Below the pieces are notes generated by a model. The model saw only the letters and a list, made by a program, of their open reading frames with translations, did no database searches and was not told where the DNA came from. Below, piece by piece: positions 40,864-50,101 of a stretch of 64,000 nucleotides of DNA (positions are counted from its first letter, which is position 1; each line of letters begins with the position of its first letter). This DNA is from an uncultured Bacteroidia bacterium (GTDB lineage: Bacteria; Bacteroidota; Bacteroidia; Bacteroidales; Prolixibacteraceae), in the NCBI GenBank assembly GCA_903918045.1, contig CAIXCY010000240.1:1-64000 (forward strand). The letters run 5' to 3'. A program made the translations under genes and the position numbers.

Positions 40864-41940
40864 ATGTTCAGAAATTTGAAGCCAGTCGGCAGGATTTTAT
40901 ATGGTCGGAATAGTTTTGACCAACTCGGAGATGTTTTAGGCGAATTGCGTATCGAAAACGATTCTTATGTACTTTTTCTTGTGGACGAGTATTTCGACGG
41001 AAAGGATTTTCTTAAACGGATTCCTCTTCAACCACAGGATATTCTAAAAATCATCGATGTTACCGATGAACCAAAAACAAAGACCGTTGATGAAATGGTT
41101 GCAGAGATCAAGGCTCTCGGCAAAGGTAACCCTGTGTCTGTGGTTGGTATCGGTGGTGGTATTGTGATGGATTATGGAAAAGCGATCCGTCTGATGTTCA
41201 CTAATGAAGGTTCTTCGGCACTCTACCAGGGACTCGATTTCATTAAAAATAAAGGTGTTCATTGTACGGTTATCCCAACCATTTCGGGAACAGGCGCAGA
41301 GGTATCGATGACCACCGTTTTAACAGGTCCACTGAAAAAACTTGGAATTAAAGGGAATTTCACCGCTGCCGATCAACTGGTTATGGATCCGGAATTGATT
41401 ACCAGTGTTCCGGAACCAATCAGATTCTACACCGCAATGGATTGCTATATTCATAATATTGAAGCACTGAATGGCCACAGAAGATCCGTAATGGGTGACT
41501 CTTTAGGTATTGAATCACTTCGTATTTTCAGAGAAATCTATCTAAGCGAAGACAGCCGTACTCCCGAAAATGAAGAGAAGCTTATGGTCGCCTCTTATCT
41601 TGGGGGATTGTCACTAACCTATTCTGAGGTGGGCGCCTGCCATGCTATGTCTTATGGCCTGGCTACAGTAACAGATATTCATCATGGTGTTGGCAACTGT
41701 ATCGTATTCAATCAGCTGGAAGAATTTTATCCTGAGGCGGTAAAAGAATTCAGGGAAATGATGCGACTTAATAATATTGAAATCCCTCAGGGAGTAGTTG
41801 CCCGCTTAACACCAGAGGCGATCGAAAAGATGATTGATGTCTCCCTCACCCTGGTCTTTATGTGGGCACACGTGTGTGGTCCTGAGTGGGAGAAAATTAT
41901 TACCCGCGATAAACTCCGCGGATTGTACCTGAAAATGTAA
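40864..41940 (+). CDS. kdnB: 3-deoxy-manno-octulosonate 8-oxidase (iron-containing ADH family)
   Basis: 358 aa; VVGIGGGIVMDYGKAIRLMFTNEGSSALYQGLDFIKNKGVHCTVIPTISGTGAEVS; follows kdnA by 7 nt. Confidence 0.88.
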   Translation: MFRNLKPVGRILYGRNSFDQLGDVLGELRIENDSYVLFLVDEYFDGKDFLKRIPLQPQDILKIIDVTDEPKTKTVDEMVAEIKALGKGNPVSVVGIGGGIVMDYGKAIRLMFTNEGSSALYQGLDFIKNKGVHCTVIPTISGTGAEVSMTTVLTGPLKKLGIKGNFTAADQLVMDPELITSVPEPIRFYTAMDCYIHNIEALNGHRRSVMGDSLGIESLRIFREIYLSEDSRTPENEEKLMVASYLGGLSLTYSEVGACHAMSYGLATVTDIHHGVGNCIVFNQLEEFYPEAVKEFREMMRLNNIEIPQGVVARLTPEAIEKMIDVSLTLVFMWAHVCGPEWEKIITRDKLRGLYLKM

Positions 41941-41950
41941 TCTAATTAAA

Positions 41951-42787
41951 ATGACAAAAATAGTTAAAGTTGGAAATATTGAATGCGGAGCGGAGAAGCT
42001 GTTCCTGATTGCAGGACCTTGCGTGGTTGAGGATGAAAAAACAATGATGGATACTGCCGAATTTCTGGTTGAATTATCTCATAAACTCGATCTTCCGTTA
42101 ATCTTTAAATCCTCATTTCAAAAAGACAACCGTAGTTCATCCGATTTTTATTCCGGTCCAGGGATCGAAAAAGGGCTTGAAATACTTCAAAAAATAAAGG
42201 ATCAGTTTAATGTTCCGTTAATTACAGATATTCATTATCCCGATCAGATTGCTGCCGCAGCAGCTGTAGTGGATGTGATTCAGATACCTGCGTACCTGGT
42301 AATGCAGACTACCCTTGTGGTTGAAGCTGCGAAAACAGGGAAAGTTCTTAATCTTAAACATGCTCAGTATCTCTCCCCCGAGAATATGATCAAACCACTT
42401 AAGAAGGCAGAACAAGCCGGAAACTTTGAACTTATGGTTACAGAACGGGGATACGCGTTTGGATATAATGACCTGATCGTTGACCCTCGAAGCTTTTACC
42501 ATCTGCGCCAAACCGGGTACCCTGTGATTTTCGACGTTACTCACTCCATCCGTAAATATGGAATTCCGAGTTCAGATCCTCGTGGCGGTTCAAGGGAGTT
42601 TATCCCAACCTTGGCACGCGCCGGTGTGGCCGCAGGTATTGATGGATTATTCCTTGAGGTTCATCCAGACCCTTCGCGCGCCCTTTGTGATGCAGCAAGC
42701 CAAATGTGTATCGATGATGTTACTGAGTTCCTCAAACCATTGATCGACATTCATAATATTGAAGTAAAATACAGATCTAAAAATTAA
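41951..42787 (+). CDS. kdsA: 3-deoxy-8-phosphooctulonate synthase
   Basis: 278 aa; FLIAGPCVVEDEKTMMDTAEFL, FKSSFQKDNRSSSDFYSGPGIEKGLEIL, FDVTHSIRKYG. Confidence 0.96.
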   Translation: MTKIVKVGNIECGAEKLFLIAGPCVVEDEKTMMDTAEFLVELSHKLDLPLIFKSSFQKDNRSSSDFYSGPGIEKGLEILQKIKDQFNVPLITDIHYPDQIAAAAAVVDVIQIPAYLVMQTTLVVEAAKTGKVLNLKHAQYLSPENMIKPLKKAEQAGNFELMVTERGYAFGYNDLIVDPRSFYHLRQTGYPVIFDVTHSIRKYGIPSSDPRGGSREFIPTLARAGVAAGIDGLFLEVHPDPSRALCDAASQMCIDDVTEFLKPLIDIHNIEVKYRSKN

Positions 42788-42801
42788 TTAAAATAATTAA
42801 C

Positions 42802-43827
42802 ATGGAATTTTTTCTTGACTCGGCGAACCTAGCTGAAATTGAAGAAGCCCTGAAACTGGGGATCATTGATGGTGTTACCACTACGCCAACCTTTATGCAC
42901 AAAAATGGGATTACCGACATCGACGGAGCGATCGTCAAATTATCAAAGATGGTCCCTGTTCTGATGATTGAAGCATTAGGCGAAACATCAGAACAGATCG
43001 TTGCTGAAGCTCATCGCTTGCTAAGCCTTGGACTTGACAAGAAAAAGACGGTCTTCAAAATTCCGGTCAATTTCGAAGGGGTAAAGGCATGCAAAAAGCT
43101 CCATGACGAAGGTTTTCTGATCAACCTACACCTTGTTTACAACATTCAGCAGGCTTACATGGCTCTAACAGCCGGAGCCAACTATGTCTGTGTATTGGTA
43201 GGCAGAATGCAGGATCAGGGACATGATGCCTTAGGACTTGTAAAACAAATTGCAGATGTTATTAAAGAATACAAATACGATTGTAAGGTGATGTTTTCCT
43301 CTGTGAGATATCCTGAACATGTCAAAGATGCACTTACACTTGGAGCTCATAATATTACCCTTCCCTGGAGTATCATGAAAAAACTGGCCGATAACCACCT
43401 TACAAAATTAGGTACCGATCAGTTCTTTCAGCATACACGTCTGATGACCGTTCAGGTTAAGAGTGTAATATCCGATTCAAACCCTGTTGTGGATATCGAC
43501 TGTAAAGTTCCCGATGCGCTGATGAAAATGACCGATTCAGGAATGGGTGCAGTATCCGTAGTTTCTAAAGATGGTAAACTTGCCGGTATCTTTACCGACG
43601 GTGACCTTCGTCGTCAATTACGCAAGTTAGGCGATCACATTAATACAGCCCTTGTTGGAGAGTGTATGACCGCAAATCCGATTTCAATCGAAGGGGATTC
43701 CGTTTTGCAGAAAGCTGCGGATATCTTCAACGCCAACCAGGTGGACAATATTATCGTGACCGAAAACGGCCTTCCAATCGGAATGCTCGATATTCAGGAT
43801 ATGGTGAAACTTGATTTGATGAATTAA
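42802..43827 (+). CDS. TalC/FSA-like transaldolase-family domain fused to tandem CBS domains (KdsD-type)
   Basis: N-terminus MEFFLDSANLAEIEEALKLGIIDGVTTTPTF, TVFKIPVNFEG (Schiff-base Lys context), CVLVGRMQDQGHD; C-terminus GAVSVVSKDGKLAGIFTDGDLRRQLRKLGDHINTALVGECMTANPISI resembling KdsD CBS pair. Confidence 0.9.
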   Translation: MEFFLDSANLAEIEEALKLGIIDGVTTTPTFMHKNGITDIDGAIVKLSKMVPVLMIEALGETSEQIVAEAHRLLSLGLDKKKTVFKIPVNFEGVKACKKLHDEGFLINLHLVYNIQQAYMALTAGANYVCVLVGRMQDQGHDALGLVKQIADVIKEYKYDCKVMFSSVRYPEHVKDALTLGAHNITLPWSIMKKLADNHLTKLGTDQFFQHTRLMTVQVKSVISDSNPVVDIDCKVPDALMKMTDSGMGAVSVVSKDGKLAGIFTDGDLRRQLRKLGDHINTALVGECMTANPISIEGDSVLQKAADIFNANQVDNIIVTENGLPIGMLDIQDMVKLDLMN

Positions 43828-43847
43828 TTTTCCAGCCATAAAAGTAC

Positions 43848-43877
43848 AGGCGGAGCAGTAATGTTCCGCCTTTTTTG
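43848..43877 (+). terminator. Rho-independent terminator closing the kdn-kds operon
   Basis: AGGCGGA-GCAGTAATGT-TCCGCCTTTTTT. Confidence 0.85.
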
Positions 43878-43924
43878 TTTAAGAATGTGTAAATTTACGT
43901 ATCCGCCGACTAAAAAAATATACA

Positions 43925-44464
43925 ATGGATTTCAACTCTCTAGTATTGACCAGACAAAGCGACCGCAGCTATCTTGATCGCCAGGTTGAAGAGGATAAGC
44001 TCCAACGAATTCTGGAGTGCGCCCGAATGGCACCCTCTGCATGCAATGCCCAACCCTGGCACATCATCGTCGTTGAAGAAGGTCTTATAAAGGATCAGAT
44101 TGCCGAAGCGACATCAGAAAAAATATTGGGAATGAACCATTTTACAAAACAGGCTCCCATTCATTTGGTTCTGGTTGAAGAACCCGCAAATTTTACCTCA
44201 AGCTTCGGAAGCTGGATAAAACGGAAACACTATCCGCTGATTGATATAGGAATTATTGCAGAACATATTTGTCTTGCCGCAGCCTCTGAAGGGCTGGGCA
44301 GCTGCATGATTGGCTGGTTCGACGAACCCAAAGTGAAAAAAATATGTGCAATACCCTCGTCAAAAAGGGTACAACTAATTATTACCCTTGGTTATTCCTC
44401 ATCGAAAACACGGGTGAAAACGCGTAAGCCCATAGATCAGATTGTTTCCTACAACCATTATTGA
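43925..44464 (+). CDS. Nitroreductase family protein
   Basis: 179 aa; LTRQSDRSYLDRQVEEDKLQRILECARMAPSACNAQPWHIIVV. Confidence 0.93.
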   Translation: MDFNSLVLTRQSDRSYLDRQVEEDKLQRILECARMAPSACNAQPWHIIVVEEGLIKDQIAEATSEKILGMNHFTKQAPIHLVLVEEPANFTSSFGSWIKRKHYPLIDIGIIAEHICLAAASEGLGSCMIGWFDEPKVKKICAIPSSKRVQLIITLGYSSSKTRVKTRKPIDQIVSYNHY

Positions 44465-44544
44465 GGGTGCAGTCCACAAAATTTTTCAGGGTCTGCTGAA
44501 AACTATTTTCCAGAATCAGAGGATTCCAATTTATTCTAGATCCT

Positions 44545-46185
44545 CTAATGTTTCATTATCTCCTCAATAACATTCCCTGTTACAGCTGAAGGGGGAGCAA
44601 TTCCAAGAAATGCAGCGATTGTAGGTACAATATCTGTTGCATCGGTTCGGCGCATCGTGGTTCCTTTTTTAATACCGGCGCCATACCATACCAACGGAAC
44701 CTGGCTGTTTTCGGTATAATCAAGGGGACTGAATTTATCTTTAGGTTGCCAACCATTCTCATATTTAATCAGCACATCGCCAGATCGCTTTATGTGAAAA
44801 TTATTCTGAAAAGGTGCGAGCGCTCCACCCGGAAAATTATTCGCCTCAAGTTCAAGCGCCTCCTTTGCATAGGCAATCCCTTCAAACTGATTTAAAAACA
44901 AAGCCACAGCAGACTGCATCTCATGAATGCTAAGTTTCTTTTTTTCAATCAATTCATGATTCAGGTAAATCTGCTGGTTGGCAAAAAGTTCAATCCAGCT
45001 ACCCTCACCATATTTGATATTCAGGTACGATTTTAACAACGCAATCGAGCTTTCAGGATTAAAAGTGCCGGCAGTCATGTGATAACGCTCTTTCATAAAA
45101 TCAGCAGGATATGAAATACTGGTTAATCCGGTAAGGTAAATCAGGATATCCTCCGTCCCAAAACCACTCTCAATGTATTTCAGCAACTCCGCAATATCCT
45201 TGTCAAGACGCAGGTAAGTATCCTCCATTTCCACAGAGAGAGCCCCAAAAGAGTAGCGTTCATAATCCATCGAGGAGAAGACCACTGTCAGCAAATCAGG
45301 AACCAGATCAATTCCAAGCTGCTCTTTTGGAATCATCTGAAGTGCAAAATCTTTGACCATTGAGTTCCCCATTGGCGTAGTTTTAAGGATCTTAAAACTA
45401 CCGCCCGATTCCTTCTTTAGTTTATTCAGGTCATAGGGAAAGGTTCTGTATTTTCCAAAATATCCCGATTCGTTGGGAGAATCTCCGGAAATGCTCTCGG
45501 AATAGGAATTTTGATCTTTTAAAGTTGTCCAATTCGTTGAAAGGTACTTCTCTGCCAGTCTGTTGCCATTGAAATCAAATGCCCATTGTGGAAATGTTTC
45601 GACATAATAGGAGGAGGAGATCATTTTCCCGGATGTTTCATCGAGCCAGTAGGCGCCATTTGCAGCATGACCGGCAGCCATCACCGCAGCAATGTCATTC
45701 AATGCAACACTAAAAACCCTCGATCTCCCTTTGGTTACAAGTTTCAGCTGATCTCCGAGCGTTGGAGTCATAAGGTTCATTGCCGACCGCTCACCCTCCT
45801 TCGAGTCGGATCCCACAGTGGTGTAAAAATCATCCTTAATGGCATTTACCTCCTTGTTTTTCAAACGGTTGATCCAGTTGTCGCTGATTATGCCATGATG
45901 TGATGGAGAGGTTCCTGTGGAAAGGGTTGCCATATTTACCGATGGCCGCTGTATTAAATTGCCATAATGATGATTGCCACATATAAAACCGGCCCGGTAA
46001 AGCCGTTGAAATCCACCCTCCCCAAATTTATCCCAGAATCGCTCCACATAATCAGGGTTAAAATCCTCAATGACAATCCCCACTACCAATCGGGGAGTAT
46101 TGGCAGAAATTGTGGTGTGTCCTTGCGCAAAGACCAGGAATGGGAGAAATAAGATGGGAAACAGCGTCCAAAACTTTTTAAACAT
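44545..46185 (-). CDS. Alkaline phosphatase family protein (type I phosphodiesterase/nucleotide pyrophosphatase superfamily)
   Basis: 546 aa, signal peptide; VVGIVIEDFNPDYVERFW, TLSTGTSPSHHGIISDNW, DIVPTIAAFLGIAPPSAVTG. Confidence 0.85.
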   Translation of the reverse strand: MFKKFWTLFPILFLPFLVFAQGHTTISANTPRLVVGIVIEDFNPDYVERFWDKFGEGGFQRLYRAGFICGNHHYGNLIQRPSVNMATLSTGTSPSHHGIISDNWINRLKNKEVNAIKDDFYTTVGSDSKEGERSAMNLMTPTLGDQLKLVTKGRSRVFSVALNDIAAVMAAGHAANGAYWLDETSGKMISSSYYVETFPQWAFDFNGNRLAEKYLSTNWTTLKDQNSYSESISGDSPNESGYFGKYRTFPYDLNKLKKESGGSFKILKTTPMGNSMVKDFALQMIPKEQLGIDLVPDLLTVVFSSMDYERYSFGALSVEMEDTYLRLDKDIAELLKYIESGFGTEDILIYLTGLTSISYPADFMKERYHMTAGTFNPESSIALLKSYLNIKYGEGSWIELFANQQIYLNHELIEKKKLSIHEMQSAVALFLNQFEGIAYAKEALELEANNFPGGALAPFQNNFHIKRSGDVLIKYENGWQPKDKFSPLDYTENSQVPLVWYGAGIKKGTTMRRTDATDIVPTIAAFLGIAPPSAVTGNVIEEIMKH

Positions 46186-46258
46186 TCTATTAAAATTATA
46201 ACTATGTATTTTATTGTATGATGTTTACTTTGAAAATCGTAGAATTGGATCGAACCGA

Positions 46259-46720
46259 CTACCAACTCCGAAATGGCCTCACAGAAAGCTGTGAATTGAA
46301 ATATCGCAGATCTCCGGTTACCTCCTGGCCGATCCAGGTGGGGATATCGAATGACTCATCTTCAGAAGTTAACTCAATTTCAGCCAATATCAACCCTTTA
46401 TTATCCCCTTCAAATTCATCGATCTCCCAGATCTTGCCTTTGTAATCAATTTTTGTTCTAAATTTTTGAATGACGGGGATAGCGCATAACCGGAGCATCT
46501 CCAAAGCATCTAAGACAGGAATTGGATATTCAAACTCCAGGCGGCTAATTCCATTTGAACCACCTTTGATTGTAATAAAACCCTCCTCCCCTGCTATTCG
46601 TATCCTTACTGTCCGAATACCATTGGCAGTAAGGTAACCCTGAGCATAGTTTACCGGTGTACCCAGAGTGCGCCAATCATTATTCAGGACCAAAAATTTC
46701 CGTTCGATCTCAACTCCCAT
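46259..46720 (-). CDS. CYTH domain protein
   Basis: 153 aa; MGVEIERKFLVLNNDWR (ExExK), YAQGYLTANGIRTVRIRIAGEEGFITIKG. Confidence 0.93.
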   Translation of the reverse strand: MGVEIERKFLVLNNDWRTLGTPVNYAQGYLTANGIRTVRIRIAGEEGFITIKGGSNGISRLEFEYPIPVLDALEMLRLCAIPVIQKFRTKIDYKGKIWEIDEFEGDNKGLILAEIELTSEDESFDIPTWIGQEVTGDLRYFNSQLSVRPFRSW

Positions 46721-46729
46721 CCGCTAAAT

Positions 46730-47152
46730 TTAAAAAGTTTTAAAATCGATCTCCTGAAACCGGGAAACTTCCTTCTTCCAGCGGTTTTCAACAAACCCAA
46801 GATGATCGGGGTGATTACTGTATGCTTCGTAATCGGCCTTACAGCCAAATACCATCGAAAACCCATAGGTGAAATCATTCTTAACGCTCACCTGTTTAAA
46901 AACCTGAAAGTTCTTCACTCCCGATATATTACTCAGGATCTTTTGACCATCATTTAAAAATTTAAGCGCCAATTCGGATCCTTTTTCATACTGAAGATCA
47001 AAAATGACCATATGCTGAACCTGTTCTTTCTTCAGCGCACCCCGCCTTTTATTCCGCTTTGAAGTTTTCAACGTATTGGCCATCAAAGGTGCTGAAGCCA
47101 GGAGTGCAATTGCAGTAGCTCCCAAACGGGTAAAAAACCTTCGTCGTTCCAT
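46730..47152 (-). CDS. Dabb (stress-responsive A/B barrel) protein with Tat-like signal
   Basis: MERRRFFTRLGATAIALLASAPLMA leader; VQHMVIFDLQYEKG...GFSMVFGCKADYEAYSNHPDHLGFVE. Confidence 0.8.
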   Translation of the reverse strand: MERRRFFTRLGATAIALLASAPLMANTLKTSKRNKRRGALKKEQVQHMVIFDLQYEKGSELALKFLNDGQKILSNISGVKNFQVFKQVSVKNDFTYGFSMVFGCKADYEAYSNHPDHLGFVENRWKKEVSRFQEIDFKTF

Positions 47153-47282
47153 ATCTGAGAAATTAATCGGTTAAAATTATTCAATTTTTTGATACAAAAA
47201 AGCCGATAACCTGCTTCACTATTTATGGTCATGCAAGGTTATGATTTTCTTTTATTCCTATTTTTGTAGAAAATCGAAAAAT

Positions 47283-47903
47283 ATGAATCCGGTAAAAGAA
47301 GTATGTGTTGAATCATTCCAGGAGACAATCGCTGCTGTAGCGGCAGGCGCCACAAGAATTGAGTTATGTGAACATTTAGTCTGTGGAGGTACCACTCCCT
47401 CCTATGGTACAATCAAACAAGTATTGACCAAATTCAACGTTCCGGTGATGGTCATGATCCGTCCGCGCGGCGGTGATTTTTGCTATTCTGCGGATGAATT
47501 TGAGATCATGTGCCAGGATATCGAAGTTTGCAAAGAACTTAAAGCGACCGGAGTCGTTTTCGGACTGCTAAACAAGGACCATTCCATTGATGTTGAAAGA
47601 ACAGCGCAACTCGTTCAGTTCGCCAAACCTATGCAGGTTACCTTCCACAAGGCAATCGATGAATCAACCGATTTACTGCTTGCTGTCAGCCAATTAAAAG
47701 AGATCGGCGTAAACCGGATTCTCACTTCGGGTGGAAAGGCAACCGCCATTGAAGGATCGGAGATGCTCCTCGATATGCTAAAAATCGCCGGAAATACCCT
47801 GAAAATCATCGTCGCCGGAAAGGTAACCTGGGAAAATTTTGATCTTATCAGGCAACTCATCCCCTCTTCCGATTATCATGGCCGGAGATTGGTGGAATTC
47901 TAA
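47283..47903 (+). CDS. cutC: Copper homeostasis protein CutC
   Basis: EVCVESFQETIAAVAAGATRIELCEHLVCGGTTPSYG, MVMIRPRGGDFCYS, RILTSGG; start set at Met 47283. Confidence 0.95.
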   Translation: MNPVKEVCVESFQETIAAVAAGATRIELCEHLVCGGTTPSYGTIKQVLTKFNVPVMVMIRPRGGDFCYSADEFEIMCQDIEVCKELKATGVVFGLLNKDHSIDVERTAQLVQFAKPMQVTFHKAIDESTDLLLAVSQLKEIGVNRILTSGGKATAIEGSEMLLDMLKIAGNTLKIIVAGKVTWENFDLIRQLIPSSDYHGRRLVEF

Positions 47904-47914
47904 TTGGCATTGAA

Positions 47915-49171
47915 TCATACACTCTCCTTTAACGCCAGCTGCCTGAGTGTTGGTGACTTCCACGCTGTAACTGAGACGATCAGCAACGTCATCACCCCTC
48001 CGAAAACAACTGAGGGAATAAGACCCATAAAACGGGCGGCGACCCCCGATTCAAAAGCCCCAAGTTCGTTTGATGATCCTATAAAAATACTGTTTACGGC
48101 AGCTACCCTCCCCTTCATCTCATCAGCTGTATAGAGCTGGAGTATACTTGCCCTGATGATAACACTTACATTATCAAAGACGCCACTCATAAAAAGGCAA
48201 GCAGCCGAAAGGAGAAAACTTTTTGACAAAGCAAAGATGATCATGCAGACTCCGAAACCAAAAACGCTGTACAGCATTTGAGTTCCGGAACGCGAAACCG
48301 GAGGTTTGAAAGTGAGAATTACAGACATCAGAATTGCTCCGAATGCGGGGCAGGCCCGCAGGAAACCAAGCCCCTCAGGGCCTACTTTCAAAATATCTGA
48401 GGCAAAGACCGGAAGCATTGCTACTGCCCCCCCAAAAAGCACTGCAAACATGTCCAACGCAAAGGCATTTAGCAAAACCTTCCTTTGAAAAACATACCTT
48501 ATTCCTTCCTGAATACGCTCAAATATACCTTCTGCAGCACCCTTAACGAGCGCAACTTTACCTGGACTTTTAACAAAGAATACAATGAGCAGACAAGCAA
48601 GGTAAAAGGCAAATACCAGGGTATAGGCAGGAATAATTCCGAAAAAACCATAGACCACACCCCCTAATGCAGGCCCCAAAACAGCCGAAATATGCCACAC
48701 CGTGCTACCCCAGGTAGAAGCCAATGTCAACTTCTCCCGCGGAACAAGCTGACCTAATAGGGCAGTATGGGCAGGCATTAAAATTCCCCGCACCAAACCG
48801 GTAATAAATATTGTTACAAAGATAGGGGTAACACCATAGAACTGCTGCATCTTGAAATCAGGCAAAGAGTAAGCCACAAGTATACCCGAGCCAATCAGGA
48901 GCAGGAAGGTCGTATAAAAAATAATCCGCTTCCGATCCCATATATCGACAAAATGGCCGGCAAACAGAGCAATACAAACCTGTGGAATAACTTCGGTTAA
49001 TCCAATCAGTCCAAGAGAAAGGACATTTTTAGTGATGTTATACAATTGCCATCCTACAATAACCGACTGCATCAGCGTAGCGATCGTTGAAAGGAATCGG
49101 TAAGCCATGAAAAGAGTGAAACTTCTGTTATGAACCAGGTCAAAAGCATCACCTGAAAAAAACTTCTTCAT
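47915..49171 (-). CDS. MFS transporter
   Basis: 418 aa, 12 hydrophobic segments; SFTLFMAYRFLSTIATLMQSVIVGWQLYNIT, LTLASTWGSTVWHISAVLGPALGGVVYG. Confidence 0.93.
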   Translation of the reverse strand: MKKFFSGDAFDLVHNRSFTLFMAYRFLSTIATLMQSVIVGWQLYNITKNVLSLGLIGLTEVIPQVCIALFAGHFVDIWDRKRIIFYTTFLLLIGSGILVAYSLPDFKMQQFYGVTPIFVTIFITGLVRGILMPAHTALLGQLVPREKLTLASTWGSTVWHISAVLGPALGGVVYGFFGIIPAYTLVFAFYLACLLIVFFVKSPGKVALVKGAAEGIFERIQEGIRYVFQRKVLLNAFALDMFAVLFGGAVAMLPVFASDILKVGPEGLGFLRACPAFGAILMSVILTFKPPVSRSGTQMLYSVFGFGVCMIIFALSKSFLLSAACLFMSGVFDNVSVIIRASILQLYTADEMKGRVAAVNSIFIGSSNELGAFESGVAARFMGLIPSVVFGGVMTLLIVSVTAWKSPTLRQLALKESV

Positions 49172-49186
49172 ATTTGAGTTAACGTA

Positions 49187-49870
49187 TTATTTTACAGCGT
49201 AATTATCGCTGTATATTTGGAATATCTGATCATGGTTTACTCCCTGGAATGTATCCAACAGGAAATCAGCTTTTTGAAGTTCAGCAACATTTACATGATC
49301 TGTGCGAACAGCAACACAAAACATACCGGCATTTTTACCCGCAGAAAGACCATTCGGAGAGTCTTCAAAAACCAGGCAATGCTCAGGCGAAACTCCAATC
49401 TTTTGAGCGGCCATAAGGTAGACTTCAGGGAACGGCTTGCTTTTACCTGCCTCTGAGGTGGTAACAACTGCGTCGAAAAAAGGGAGGATGCCACATCTAT
49501 CCAGGAGAACATTTGCAAGTTTAACCGAAGATGAGGTTGCAACTGCCAGTTTAATTCCGGTTAACTTTAGTTCCTCAATAAGGTTTAGAACACCCTCATT
49601 GAGTACAATACCATCCAATCTCTTAAAATAATCACACCGGAACAAGTCATCAAATTCGAGAAGTTCTTCTATCGACTGAGACAATCCGAACCGTGCTTTG
49701 ACATCGCCATACATATAATCACCAGCAGTTCCAAGATAGGTTGCGTGAATTTCATGAGATACCTTAAGTCCCAGTTTTGTAAACAACTCTCTTTCTATTA
49801 TATAATGAATAGGCTCACTATCAATCAACACGCCATCCATATCAAAGATTACGGCTTCCGGTTTTATCAT
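49187..49870 (-). CDS. HAD-family hydrolase (beta-phosphoglucomutase-like)
   Basis: 227 aa; VIFDMDGVLIDSEPIHY, LAVATSSSVKLANVLL, CLVFEDSPNGLSAGKNAGM. Confidence 0.93.
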   Translation of the reverse strand: MIKPEAVIFDMDGVLIDSEPIHYIIERELFTKLGLKVSHEIHATYLGTAGDYMYGDVKARFGLSQSIEELLEFDDLFRCDYFKRLDGIVLNEGVLNLIEELKLTGIKLAVATSSSVKLANVLLDRCGILPFFDAVVTTSEAGKSKPFPEVYLMAAQKIGVSPEHCLVFEDSPNGLSAGKNAGMFCVAVRTDHVNVAELQKADFLLDTFQGVNHDQIFQIYSDNYAVK

Positions 49871-50101
49871 AAATCAATTAAATACTATTTGAAATAAAAG
49901 GATTAAAAATATAACCGCCAATTTAGCATATTAGTTCTGAATTTTTCCATTAAATAATAACTTTGCCTTTAGTAAACCGTTAACAAATCATTAACAAAGG
50001 TTCAGAATAAACTAGTGTTAAAACAATTTGAATCAGGAATTAAATTATTAAGGCATTGACCATTTAATGCATTGTAAACATATAAGATCATCCAATTTTA
50101 T

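Noticed and set aside
47207-47240. Inverted repeat ATAACCTGC...GCAAGGTTAT upstream of cutC
   Set aside because: One bulge and no known operator match; too weak for a separate claim without comparative data.
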